Origin: CAWGGS01 sp963822095
Lineage (GTDB): Bacteria > Desulfobacterota > Desulfobulbia > Desulfobulbales > Desulfocapsaceae
Direction: 5' to 3'
DNA length: 64,000 bases
Assembly: GCA_963822095.1 (NCBI GenBank)
Contig: CAWGGS010000086.1
Span: 1 to 64,000 of the forward strand
Both the position numbers and the translations under genes were made by a program. Below the pieces are notes generated by a model. That model saw only the letters and a list, made by a program, of their open reading frames with translations, was not told the DNA's origin and made no database searches. Numbering within the stretch: position 1 is the first letter of the stretch; each line of letters opens with the position of its first letter. Positions 7,745 to 16,056 of the stretch are shown here, in pieces.

Positions 7745-8090
7745 TAATTCCGTCCCGGTTTTTCAGGGTTCAATGGATGCCAGGTTGGGAAGCTCTGCTC
7801 ATGGTACCCTGGCCGGCACTTTTGATTTAACCCTGGATTTTTTAGTTGTATGGTCTGGATGGATCGAAAGGAAAATTTAATATGAGACCAAAGGATTCCG
7901 GGGTACAGAGGGACATTCTATACTCCCCCTGAGAACAATAAAGATTCATTTCATTCGATTAGCTTGATCCTACCCTCTCCAACTCAAAGACCACGGCCAA
8001 CCACCGATTTATCCCTCGATCACGAAACTGTGTACTAGTTAAAAAAAGGTTCGCTGTGACAATCGCTGGCAGAGCGAGGGGGGATAGCTC
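7745..8090. other. Non-coding gap
   Basis: No gene, repeat or clear signal could be supported here apart from weak palindromes. Confidence 0.4.
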
Positions 8091-8124
8091 CGGGGGCCCG
8101 AAGAATACTTTCAGGCCCCCGGAA
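8091..8124 (-). terminator. GC-rich hairpin after the glycine-zipper gene
   Basis: Perfect 9-bp arms (CCGGGGGCC / GGCCCCCGG) lie just past the end of the minus-strand glycine-zipper gene. There is no clear T-tract. Confidence 0.45.
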
Positions 8125-8127
8125 AAG

Positions 8128-8905
8128 GTCACAAGAATTAACGATACAATCGATCGTGACGTACTGGTCTATGGTTGTTAAATCTCGACCTGTCCTGACA
8201 GACGGTTTTAACAACACGTCGCTCATACTGTCGGCCGTTTTTGATTTTAATGATCTGTTCGCACTGTTGTTGTGGACGATTGTACGATCTGTTCCTACCT
8301 CTGTCCGAAGTCTGATAGTGTCGCGAAGCAGGTTGGTAGGTATTGACGTACACATGCTGGCGATTAATGTCACTGCCGACGAGTAATCCGAGCACACCCC
8401 CTACCGTGGCACCGATGATTGTTGCCTCGGTGTTCCTGCCAATGGCTTGGCCGACAATGGCCCCACTGCCACCGCCGATCAAAAGCCCGTTCAAACCTCT
8501 GTCATTGGCCTCGGCTGATTGGAATAACGATACGCTCAGTAATAGAATTGCTGCTGCGATGCTTACTTTTTTCATGACGTCCTCCTGTTATGTTTTGTTT
8601 GTGTGGAACAACCTGCCTTTCTCTCTTTTTTAAGCTAAAAGAGCGGCCTTGCGTAGAGGACATACGGCGATATAGGGCCAAATTGTGCCCGACATCGGGT
8701 CGACATGCATTATGTAACGCATTGATATTTGGCTGAAAGAGGGGAAATAACAGAACTTTGCCGAAGGTGTGGTAACACCCGGACAAATGGATTGAAAGAG
8801 GGGGAGCATTACCCCTTAAAAAACTCAGGGAGTGATACGTATTTCGGTAAACTGACCATTGTCCGGATCTCGGTATCTGATGACAGCATTTACGTTTCCC
8901 AAACT
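8128..8905 (-). repeat. Segmental duplication (copy 1; partner 14785-15565)
   Basis: The glycine-zipper gene, its roughly 250-bp upstream region and the last codons of the preceding gene are repeated at 14785-15565 with high similarity. Examples are identical runs around the shared start region, AGGAGGACGTCATG and GTAGAGGACATACGGCGATA. Similarity stops near 8905, where the upstream gene is cut off. Confidence 0.88.
8138..8575 (-). CDS. Secreted glycine-zipper protein (copy 1)
   Basis: The 145-residue protein has an N-terminal signal peptide (MKKVSIAAAILLLSVSLFQS, with an AEA cleavage region). A glycine-zipper membrane-spanning segment follows (IGGGSGAIVGQAIGRNTEAT, then IGATVGGVLGLLVG). The tail is basic and Arg/Tyr/Gln-rich with two cysteines (QQCEQIIK, VVKTVCQD). 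The ribosome-binding site AGGAGG is strong. A close paralogue lies at 14792-15235, and the upstream non-coding DNA is duplicated too. The role is probably in the envelope and is inferred from the fold. Confidence 0.85.
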   Translation of the reverse strand: MKKVSIAAAILLLSVSLFQSAEANDRGLNGLLIGGGSGAIVGQAIGRNTEATIIGATVGGVLGLLVGSDINRQHVYVNTYQPASRHYQTSDRGRNRSYNRPQQQCEQIIKIKNGRQYERRVVKTVCQDRSRFNNHRPVRHDRLYR

Positions 8906-8920
8906 CCGGGGCTCGAGGTA
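8825..8920 (-). pseudogene. C-terminal fragment of the 15484-15894 secreted protein
   Basis: The last 23 or so residues (NVNAVIRYRDPDNGQFTEIR and ITP) match the end of the intact secreted protein at 15484-15894 (NVKAVIKYRDPDTGQFTEIR and IAP). The rest of the gene is missing. This is the truncated edge of the duplicated block. Confidence 0.8.
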
Positions 8921-8929
8921 AAAGAAAGG

Positions 8930-9050
8930 TGAACACTCAATGGAACCTTTTCTGTATTGTGCACAATCTGAAAAAGATTTATCGCTACGGTGAAAGTGTT
9001 GCCTGACAAGGCTTGCCATGATGGGACATCTTGGTGTAATACAGAAAATA
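8930..9050. repeat. Dispersed non-coding repeat (copy 1; partner 22500-22605)
   Basis: AAAGGTGAACACTCAATGGA, TGCACAATCTGAAAAAG and TGCCTGACAAGGCTTGCC line up with similar strings at 22500-22605 in the same order and spacing. No protein is evident in either copy. Confidence 0.6.
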
Positions 9051-9071
9051 GGTTAGGAAATCGTAGAAAAA

Positions 9072-9150
9072 TAATAACTGGCTCAAGTTCGTTCGCTCTC
9101 GCTCACTGGGTCGCGTAGACAGTGAGCAGCCCCTTTGCCAAACGTTATGT
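9072..9150 (+). other. attC-like recombination site
   Basis: The left core is TAATAAC, then TGGC and a long imperfect palindrome with TCGCTCACTG and CAGTGAGC arms, then GCCA and the right core GTTATGT. Arm pairing is good and the 79-bp length is typical. The next start codon is 18 bp downstream. With the site at 10031-10087 it brackets one gene, giving a complete cassette (about 9145-10081). Confidence 0.75.
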
Positions 9151-9167
9151 GAAAGAAAGAAATCTCA

Positions 9168-10025
9168 ATGAAACATAAAGCTTTATTCTTGTGTGGTTTT
9201 TCAATCATACTATTATTTTTCATTGTGCCAATACTAGTAGGTACTCTTCTTTCTTTACCAGACCAAAGTGATGTCGGGGAACCACCAAACGATATAAAAA
9301 TAGAGAAAGTATCTTTTCCAAGTAAAAGTGGTAGCTACATTTCAGGTTGGTTCGCTCCTGGAAAAGAGAATATGGGTGGAATTTTATTGCTGCACGGAGT
9401 GAGGTCAAATCGCCTCCAAATGTTAAGCAGAGCTAAGTTCCTAAATAAACATGGCTATTCTGTTCTACTCATTGACTTTCAAGGTCATGGGGAAAGTCAA
9501 GGAAAGCATATCACTTTTGGCTATTTAGAATCAATGGATGCAGATGCAGCATTTGTATTTCTTGAAAAGAAAATATCAAATAGAAATATTGGTGTTATTG
9601 GCGTCTCTTTAGGTGGTGCAGCCGCACTTCTAGGACAAGTCGCAGAAAAATCAAACGCAGTAATTTTAGAAAGTGTCTATCCAACCATAGAAGAAGCCAT
9701 TAAGAACAGAATTACACTGCGTTTTGGTGAAACAGGAAAGTACTTAGTGCCCTTGTTTACATTGCAATTAAAGCCGAGATTAGGCGTCAATCCAGAACAG
9801 CTTCGGCCCATTGAACAAATTACAAATGCAAAAGGTGCTATTTTTATAATTTGTGGTTCACTTGACAAAAATACAACAGAGACTGAATCAAAACGTTTGT
9901 TCGAGAAAGCTAATGAACCAAAACAATTTTGGGAAGTTGATGGTGCAGCGCATGTAGATTTCAGTACGTTTGTTGGAGATCGTTACAAAACAAAAGTTCT
10001 ATCTTTCTTCGAACACTATCTCTAA
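9168..10025 (+). CDS. Alpha/beta hydrolase, membrane-anchored
   Basis: The 285-residue protein starts with a hydrophobic helix (LFLCGFSIILLFFIVPILVG) that is probably an uncleaved anchor. A hydrolase domain follows, with LLHGVRSNRLQM, DFQGHGESQGK, nucleophile elbow GVSLGGA, acid in CGSLDKNT and histidine in AAHVDFSTF. It resembles the BAAT/acyl-glycerol-lipase-like hydrolases attached to membranes. The substrate is unknown. It is the only gene between two well-formed attC-like sites. Confidence 0.88.
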   Translation: MKHKALFLCGFSIILLFFIVPILVGTLLSLPDQSDVGEPPNDIKIEKVSFPSKSGSYISGWFAPGKENMGGILLLHGVRSNRLQMLSRAKFLNKHGYSVLLIDFQGHGESQGKHITFGYLESMDADAAFVFLEKKISNRNIGVIGVSLGGAAALLGQVAEKSNAVILESVYPTIEEAIKNRITLRFGETGKYLVPLFTLQLKPRLGVNPEQLRPIEQITNAKGAIFIICGSLDKNTTETESKRLFEKANEPKQFWEVDGAAHVDFSTFVGDRYKTKVLSFFEHYL

Positions 10026-10030
10026 AAAAC

Positions 10031-10087
10031 AAATAACGAATCGTTCAAGCGGATGCCGTGATCGGCGTGCTGAACTCCAGGTTGAGC
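10031..10087 (+). other. attC site (best-formed in the window)
   Basis: The left core is AAATAAC and the right core GTTGAGC, an exact match to GTTRRRY. Between them lie the classical left arm TCGTTCAAGCGGATGCCG, a four-base loop and the right arm CGGCGTGCTGAACT. The length of 57 bp is the size of short integron attC sites. It begins 5 bp after the hydrolase stop. Confidence 0.82.
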
Positions 10088-10159
10088 TTGCAGAGGTCCT
10101 CTAGCGGCACATCGTTTACACTTTTAAGTTTATGAAAACCTTAGCTTAAAGGAGGCGCT

Positions 10160-11677
10160 ATGCACAGGAAAATAATCTTGTTGTCTGATGGCACTGGTAA
10201 TGGTGCGGCTAAACAGAACAAAACGAATGTGTGGCGCTTATATGATGCCCTTGACCTCCATCGAGACGATCAGTTTGCCTTTTATGATGATGGGGTTGGT
10301 TCCCAGGAATTCCTGCCACTCAAGCTCCTCGGTGGAGCCTTTGGTTATGGCCTTAAGAGAAATGTTCGGAGGCTTTACAAATTCCTTTGCCATAATTACC
10401 GCCCCGGGGACCGTATTTATATGTTCGGATTCAGCAGAGGTGCTTTTACGATACGGATGCTGACTGGTATGATCGATTATTGCGGCATCTGTACCGATTT
10501 CAGCAGCGAACAAAAACTCGACCAAATTGCCAGGCATAATTACAACGCGTTTCGTTCACAATTCAAATCTGGTTTTTTGACAAGGTTGATTCGCTTAAGA
10601 TTTGGCGCAACCGAGCCACACCCGACTGAACATAAACCAGATATCGAATTTCTCGGTCTTTGGGATACCGTCGATGCCTATGGGTTGCCAATAGATCAAC
10701 TTGCCTGGCTTTGGGATAAGCTCATCTATCCCATGTATTTCCCGGATTATAGACTTTCGAAAAAAGTAAAAAAGGCCTGCCATGCCCTCTCTGTTGACGA
10801 TGAACGTAAAACCTTCCACCCTGTGTTGTGGGATGAAAGTCAGGAGGCTGATCGAAATCGGATCGAACAGGTTTGGTTTCCTGGGGTTCACTCCGATGTC
10901 GGTGGCGGTTACCCCGAATATACGTTGGCGTTAGTGGCCTTAGATTGGATGCTTTCTAAGGTCGAAATATCCTCTGAACAGTCTGAAGTAGAGGGATTGT
11001 ATTTTATTGCTAATCGCCGCGAGGAAATTCATCGTCACTCGGATTGGCATGGAAAGCAACACGACTCTCGATCGATGTTTGGTGCCTATTATCGGTATAG
11101 TCCACGTGAAATCAATAAGCTATGCAATGATAGTAGCAATAAAATTATTATCAAAAAACCTAAAATACATCGCAGTGTCTTTGAGCGTATCGCCATGGAT
11201 GTTGTACCATACAATCCAACTGGATTACCTGCAGAGTATGAGGTAGTTGGGTTCGAGAAGAACATTACCGAATACGAGACGGATACTGAAAGAAAGCAAC
11301 GATATGATGCCATGGCCGAGGTCAAACCTGTCATTATTGCCCGTAAATGTCTCTATATTTCGATGCTTGCTACCTCTTTTGTTTTTCTGATATCTCCTTG
11401 GATGTTCAACTGCTTTGGGGAAGAGCAGTGTTCTTCTACCAGTGGTTTATTGGACAAGGGTTTCGTGTTTGCCATTAATTTTCTCCCTGATTTTTCATCG
11501 CCCTGGATTCGAGTACTGCGAGACCGCACCTGGTTCCTGTATCTCCTCATCGCTCTTTTTGGCGTATTTTTTTTCCTGAAGAGCAAAGCCTGGGAAAAAA
11601 CACAGGTTTTGGCAAACAAGGCCTGGTCGTATTTGAAGAAAAAAATGAAAAAAACTGAGGAAATTCAACTACTATGA
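10160..11677 (+). CDS. DUF2235 (alpha/beta-hydrolase lipase-like) membrane protein
   Basis: The 505-residue protein opens IILLSDGTGNGA, continues with YDDGVGSQEF and carries the nucleophile elbow FGFSRGAFTIR, all hallmarks of DUF2235. Later it has FLGLWDTVDAYG and VWFPGVHSDVGGGYPE, the acid/His region. Two transmembrane helices lie at the C-terminus (about residues 397-417 and 455-475). Some DUF2235 proteins are type VI secretion phospholipases (Tle family). No T6SS gene is present here, so a housekeeping or cassette-borne lipase is equally possible. The ribosome-binding site AAGGAGG is strong. Confidence 0.88.
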   Translation: MHRKIILLSDGTGNGAAKQNKTNVWRLYDALDLHRDDQFAFYDDGVGSQEFLPLKLLGGAFGYGLKRNVRRLYKFLCHNYRPGDRIYMFGFSRGAFTIRMLTGMIDYCGICTDFSSEQKLDQIARHNYNAFRSQFKSGFLTRLIRLRFGATEPHPTEHKPDIEFLGLWDTVDAYGLPIDQLAWLWDKLIYPMYFPDYRLSKKVKKACHALSVDDERKTFHPVLWDESQEADRNRIEQVWFPGVHSDVGGGYPEYTLALVALDWMLSKVEISSEQSEVEGLYFIANRREEIHRHSDWHGKQHDSRSMFGAYYRYSPREINKLCNDSSNKIIIKKPKIHRSVFERIAMDVVPYNPTGLPAEYEVVGFEKNITEYETDTERKQRYDAMAEVKPVIIARKCLYISMLATSFVFLISPWMFNCFGEEQCSSTSGLLDKGFVFAINFLPDFSSPWIRVLRDRTWFLYLLIALFGVFFFLKSKAWEKTQVLANKAWSYLKKKMKKTEEIQLL

Positions 11678-11685
11678 AAAAGCGA

Positions 11686-13029
11686 TTACCTATCACCACC
11701 ACCATCAACATCATCAACCACCTTATCACCCACATCGATGCGAGGGTCAATCACTGCGGCCATGGGGGAGGTATTTTTGATGATGACGAACTCCGAGCTA
11801 TCCTCCGCCGACACTACCGTAATAATCTCTCGATGTCTCAAGTAAAATGTGACCACTCCGTAGAGGAAAGCTATCACTGAAAAGTAGGCGTATAGCCCAT
11901 ATCCGCTGTTCATCGAGGCCATAACCGTGGACGCCAGTACGGGGCCGATTGTAGCGCCGATTCCGTAAAAAAGCAGTAGCACAGAACTGACAGGGACAAT
12001 ATCATCGGCATCAAAGACATCGTGCGCCCGGGCAACCGAGACCGGATAGAGGGTGAATATCAGTCCGCCGAAAACGACCATAAGGACAAGAAAGGCAGAA
12101 TAAGATTTTTCCGCCAACAGCAGGATGACGATGCTCAAAATGGCGATGCTCAGCCCGAGAAAGGCAAGCATATAGGTCCGATCGAACCTGTCCGAAAGAG
12201 TACCGACGGGCCATTGCAGCACCAATCCCCCAATAATCGTCACGGTCATGACCAACGAAAGTTCCGAGACGGAGAGACCGATTTGATGACAGAAAACAGG
12301 CCCTATGGAATAGAAGGCGCCGTTGAGCATTCCGGAGGAGAAGCAGCCAAGCATTCCCGTCGGCGCCCTGCGAAAAAGCTCGACAATATTGAAGCGTTCG
12401 AACTTGGGTAGTTGTGGATGAATGGAACGGGTCACAGCCACCGGCACGAGAGAAAGTGCCACCATCAGTCCCACCAGATAGAACATCTGCATTTTCTGCT
12501 GCTCGCCAAAGTTGAGCAACTGCTGACCGATCCCCATGCCCAGAAAGCTCATCACCATATATATCGACAACACCCTTCCCCGGGAGGCCGGTTCCGCGCA
12601 TTCGTTGAGCCAGCTCTCAATCACCATGTACAGACCGATGGTCGATATTCCGCAAAAAAACCGCAAAAGCCCCCAGAAAAGAGGAGACATATACATGCCG
12701 TGAAGCATGATAAAAGCGGTGGTTAGGGCAGCGAAGGCGGCAAAAGCACGGATATGTCCCACACTTTTGATCAACCGATGACACTGAAAGGCTCCCACAA
12801 TCATGCCAAGATAATAGGCCGACATCACGAACCCAACCATCTGAGCTGATACCCCCTCAAGGGTCAGCCGCAGAGGCAGATAGGTGCCGAGCAGACCGAT
12901 GCCGGTCATGAGCAGAAAAACCGCTGTATAGAGAGCGATGAAGGATATCATTGTGAATGCCATCAGCTGTAGCAGATAAAGGTATTTTGTTTTTGCTCGG
13001 CCGGGTAAAATTCCTCCCCCGGCAGCCAT
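11686..13029 (-). CDS. MFS transporter (YcaD-like)
   Basis: The 447-residue protein has about 12 transmembrane helices, with the MFS signature GTLSDRFDR between helices 8 and 9 and FCGISTIGLYMVIESWLNE in the first half. Similarity of pattern is to the YcaD group of putative sugar or drug transporters. The substrate is unknown. It converges on the DUF2235 gene with 8 bp between stops. The start is uncertain: ATG at 13029, or a later ATG at 12963 beside the first helix. The tail (VIDPRIDVGDKVVDDVDGGG) is acidic and cytosolic. Confidence 0.87.
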   Translation of the reverse strand: MAAGGGILPGRAKTKYLYLLQLMAFTMISFIALYTAVFLLMTGIGLLGTYLPLRLTLEGVSAQMVGFVMSAYYLGMIVGAFQCHRLIKSVGHIRAFAAFAALTTAFIMLHGMYMSPLFWGLLRFFCGISTIGLYMVIESWLNECAEPASRGRVLSIYMVMSFLGMGIGQQLLNFGEQQKMQMFYLVGLMVALSLVPVAVTRSIHPQLPKFERFNIVELFRRAPTGMLGCFSSGMLNGAFYSIGPVFCHQIGLSVSELSLVMTVTIIGGLVLQWPVGTLSDRFDRTYMLAFLGLSIAILSIVILLLAEKSYSAFLVLMVVFGGLIFTLYPVSVARAHDVFDADDIVPVSSVLLLFYGIGATIGPVLASTVMASMNSGYGLYAYFSVIAFLYGVVTFYLRHREIITVVSAEDSSEFVIIKNTSPMAAVIDPRIDVGDKVVDDVDGGGDR

Positions 13030-13190
13030 CCATTGTCAACTTCGCAAAAGCTAACTGGTCGATCAGTTCCAGTAAATCATTTTTTTACCGCGCGGCACCG
13101 GCCAACTCAAGATATTTTTTTGGCCCACATGCTATTCAATCAAGGGCGTATACTCCATTTGCTTCAGGCTCAGTGTAATTTTACCTTGCC

Positions 13191-13640
13191 GCAAGAGAGG
13201 GATGATCTTACAGGAGGCAGTTTGATAAGGAGCGCGGTGGGCTGGAATGCAGTCAAGAAACTACGTGAATCTCAAGGCCATGTAAAAATGACGAGCGTAT
13301 CTTGGGCGATGGAGATTTTGTATCAGATATCTTGTCCCACGCTGAAGAATCTTTTACTAGACGTTTGGAATTAAAAGCACGTGGAGTGGATTTGGATTAT
13401 ATTGCCAAGAGAGTAGCAGCATTGTTGGATCTCTCTGAAGATGACGTCTGGCGAGAAGGAAAATTCAGAGACGTTGTACACGTCCGCAGTCTTTTGTGTC
13501 ATTGGGCGGTACGTGGGTTGGGGGTAAGTATGACTTCCATGGATCGCCGGTTGAATATTTCCACCGTGGCGGTGAGTAAATCCGTGACCCATGGGGCCGA
13601 AATTGATGAAAGCGAGGGGTTTAAACGCATCTACGTTTAA
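13191..13640 (+). pseudogene. RAYT transposase C-terminal remnant, frameshifted
   Basis: Only the C-terminal, DnaA-like DNA-binding part of a REP-associated tyrosine transposase remains. GGSLIRSAVGWNAVKKLRES lies in one frame, then DERILGDGDFVSDILSHAEE continues in another. Loss of one A in the run near 13285 accounts for the frame change. The end (SLLCHWAVRGLGVSMTSMDR) matches the family. The catalytic HUH half is absent. Confidence 0.75.
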
Positions 13641-13722
13641 ATAGTAAGGGCGTTCTATATTGAAATAACAGGACCTGCCCCCGGGGCTCCCACCCTGATT
13701 TAAAACGTCTTGGAACATTATA

Positions 13723-14670
13723 ATGACAAAGGTTCACCCCAATTTGCTTCCTGGGCTCAGTTTGTTTGCAGCAATGGTTTTGTATGGCAGTTCCTTCATC
13801 GCTCTCAAGCTGGCCTTTCAGAGCTACGACCCCATGGTTGTCATCTTCGGCAGGATGGTTGTTGCCGGACTCTGCTTCCTGCTGTTTCTAAAACGGTTCC
13901 GGAGCAACGTATACCGCAAGGGCGATCTTAAGTACCTGTTGTTTATGGCCTTCTGTGAACCTTGTCTGTATTTCGTCTTCGAAGCCCATGCAGTGGAAAA
14001 CACCACCGCCTCCCAGGCCGGCATGATCACCGCCATGCTACCCATCATGGTGGCGGTGGGGGCCCGCTTCTTCCTGCAGGAGCAGATCAGCCGGAAGACC
14101 ATCTCCGGTCTGTTGCTCGCTATCGCTGGAGTCTGCTGGCTGAGTCTCGACAGTGCCGCTTCGCTCTCCGCCCCTCATCCTTGGCTGGGCAACTTTCTCG
14201 AAGTGATGGCAATGGTCTGTGCAACGGGCTATACAATAACCCTGAAGCGGTTGAGTGTCCGTTATCATCCTTTTTTCCTAACGGCGGTGCAGGCCTGGGT
14301 CGGCAGCCTGTTCTTTCTGCCGTTCCTGCTTCTTCCCGGTACACACCTGCCCACCCGGTTCGTTGTGGTGCCAGCCCTGAGCATCATCTACCTTGGTGTT
14401 TTCGTCACCCTGCTCGCCTACGCTCTGTACAACTTCGGCGTCAGCCGTATCCCGGCCTACCAGGCAACGGCCTATGTCAACCTGGTGCCGGTGTTTGCCG
14501 TTCTACTGGGATGGCTGATCCTGGGCGAGCATTTTCGACCCATGCAGTACCTTGCTTCCGCCCTGGTCTTAGCGGGCGTCATCCTCAGCCAGCAAAAACA
14601 GACCCAGCCGGTCGCTGTCAAAAGAAACTTCACTGCAGCTCTTCTGGAAAATGACGTGGCACGCCCTTAA
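13723..14670 (+). CDS. EamA/DMT-family transporter
   Basis: The 315-residue protein has ten predicted transmembrane helices as two EamA repeats: about residues 10-140 with YGSSFIALKLAF and FGRMVVAG, and about 155-290 with ATGYTITLKR and AYVNLVPVFAVLLGWLILGE. These proteins export metabolites such as amino acids; the substrate here is unknown. The gene is higher in GC than the cassette-like neighbours. It is followed by the minus-strand glycine-zipper cluster in convergent orientation. Confidence 0.92.
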   Translation: MTKVHPNLLPGLSLFAAMVLYGSSFIALKLAFQSYDPMVVIFGRMVVAGLCFLLFLKRFRSNVYRKGDLKYLLFMAFCEPCLYFVFEAHAVENTTASQAGMITAMLPIMVAVGARFFLQEQISRKTISGLLLAIAGVCWLSLDSAASLSAPHPWLGNFLEVMAMVCATGYTITLKRLSVRYHPFFLTAVQAWVGSLFFLPFLLLPGTHLPTRFVVVPALSIIYLGVFVTLLAYALYNFGVSRIPAYQATAYVNLVPVFAVLLGWLILGEHFRPMQYLASALVLAGVILSQQKQTQPVAVKRNFTAALLENDVARP

Positions 14671-14784
14671 CGTATGAACTTAATAGATAAAAGAGAACTC
14701 CGGGATCACGGGAAAGCAGCAAATTTGCGGCTAGGACGCATAGAATCCACCGTTCGGAACGGCTTTCAGGCCCCGGAAAAAGAT

Positions 14785-15565
14785 TCAAGAATTAACGATG
14801 CCATCGATCGTGACGTACTGGTCTGTATTTATGGTCGTCAAATCTCGAGCGGTCCCGACAGACGGTTTTAACAACACGTCGCTCAAAATGTCGGCCTTTT
14901 CTGATTTTAATGATCCGTTCGCAGTGTTGTTGTGGACGATGGTACGATCTGCTCCAACCTCTGTACGGATGGTGGTAGTAGCGTGAAGCAGGTTGGTAGG
15001 TATTGACGTACACATGCTGGCGATTAATGTCACTGCCGACGAGTAATCCAAGCACACCCCCTACTGTGGCACCGATGATTGTTGCCTCGGTGTTCCTGCC
15101 GATGGCTTGGCCGACAATGGCCCCGCTGCCGCCGCCGATGATAACCCTGTTCAAGCCTCTGTCATTGGCCTCGGCTGATTGGAATAACGATACGCTCAAT
15201 ACCAGAATTGCTGCTGCGATGCTTACTTTTTTCATGACGTCCTCCTGTTATGTTTTGTTTGTGTGGAACAACCTGCCTTTCTCTCTTTTTTAAGCTAAAA
15301 GAGCGGCCTTGCGTAGAGGACATACGGCGATATAGGGCCAAATTGTGCCCGACATCGGGTCGACATGCGCTATGTAACGCATTGATATTTGGCTGGAAGA
15401 TGGAAAACAACAGAACTTTGCCGAAGGTGTGGTAACACCCGGACAAATGGATTGAAAGAGGGGAGCATTACCCCTTGAAAAACTCAGGGAGCGATACGTA
15501 TTTCGGTAAACTGACCGGTATCTGGATCCCGGTATTTTATGACGGCTTTTACGTTTCCGGCAAGA
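14785..15565 (-). repeat. Segmental duplication (copy 2; partner 8128-8905)
   Basis: This is the intact copy of the block: the end of the 15484-15894 secreted gene, the shared intergenic region and the glycine-zipper gene. Because the upstream gene is complete only here, this copy is probably the source. Confidence 0.85.
14792..15235 (-). CDS. Secreted glycine-zipper protein (copy 2)
   Basis: The 147-residue paralogue of 8138-8575 has the same signal peptide, the glycine-zipper segment (GGGSGAIVGQAIGRNTEATI, IGATVGGVLGLLVG) and the two cysteines in its basic tail (QHCERIIK, VVKTVCRD). Differences concentrate in the tail (YHHPYRGWSRSYHRP here), so the two copies have begun to diverge there. 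It lies third in a minus-strand row after the XRE regulator and the small secreted protein. The ribosome-binding site AGGAGG is the same as in copy 1. Confidence 0.86.
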   Translation of the reverse strand: MKKVSIAAAILVLSVSLFQSAEANDRGLNRVIIGGGSGAIVGQAIGRNTEATIIGATVGGVLGLLVGSDINRQHVYVNTYQPASRYYHHPYRGWSRSYHRPQQHCERIIKIRKGRHFERRVVKTVCRDRSRFDDHKYRPVRHDRWHR

Positions 15566-15894
15566 GGTGCACGAAGCCGAGTGGATAGCTGGAGTGATCC
15601 GCTGGGAAAATTTCTTACCAGCCATTTAATTCTTGCTCCACCGCCTTCAATTTTTTTTGCTCGGGGGGAGGTGGAAAGGACACGGTTTCCCCGAGACATG
15701 TACTGTTCGATTATGAGATTAGCTGGAGCAGTTGTCTGAACCGAAAGAGTAAGAACAATATTCGTTCCACCTGCAGAAGCGTACCCGCCGGAAACATGGG
15801 TACCAGCAAAGAGATTATTGCAAAGAACCGGAGACAACAGCAGGAAGGTTGCCAAAACACACCGGTACAAAATTCGAATATTGTATGATTTCAT
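15484..15894 (-). CDS. Small secreted protein sharing a domain with the neighbouring regulator
   Basis: The start is the ATG at 15894 with GGAGGA 7 bases before it, giving 136 residues. A signal peptide (RCVLATFLLLSPVLCNNLFA) precedes a beta-rich domain. Two segments, LIIEQYMSRGNRVLSTSP and GGGARIKWLVRNF, align with IIIKENLPDSATLLSTSP and GVKNKEIKWLKKI of the XRE regulator encoded just upstream at 16057-17001. The domain resembles beta-sandwich modules found next to dockerin repeats in large surface proteins. The function is unknown; the shared domain suggests the two proteins meet or sense the same partner. Confidence 0.72.
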   Translation of the reverse strand: MKSYNIRILYRCVLATFLLLSPVLCNNLFAGTHVSGGYASAGGTNIVLTLSVQTTAPANLIIEQYMSRGNRVLSTSPRAKKIEGGGARIKWLVRNFPSGSLQLSTRLRAPLAGNVKAVIKYRDPDTGQFTEIRIAP

Positions 15895-16056
15895 AGCATC
15901 TTCCTCCAATTACATCGTGTACGTTACCAAGGAACACCAACCCATAGGCTAACCGAATCCCACCACGTCTGCAACTGTGATGGGCCTGAACGATTTCATC
16001 ACGGAAACTCTGATGACTTTTTACGAAAGCATCATTCTTGGCTACCTACTTTCGGC

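Noticed and set aside
10160..11677. T6SS effector assignment for the DUF2235 protein
   Set aside because: No VgrG, PAAR or immunity gene is next to it, so only the domain is reported.
12011..12601. Long minus-strand frame inside the MFS gene
   Set aside because: It is an out-of-frame shadow of the transporter gene.
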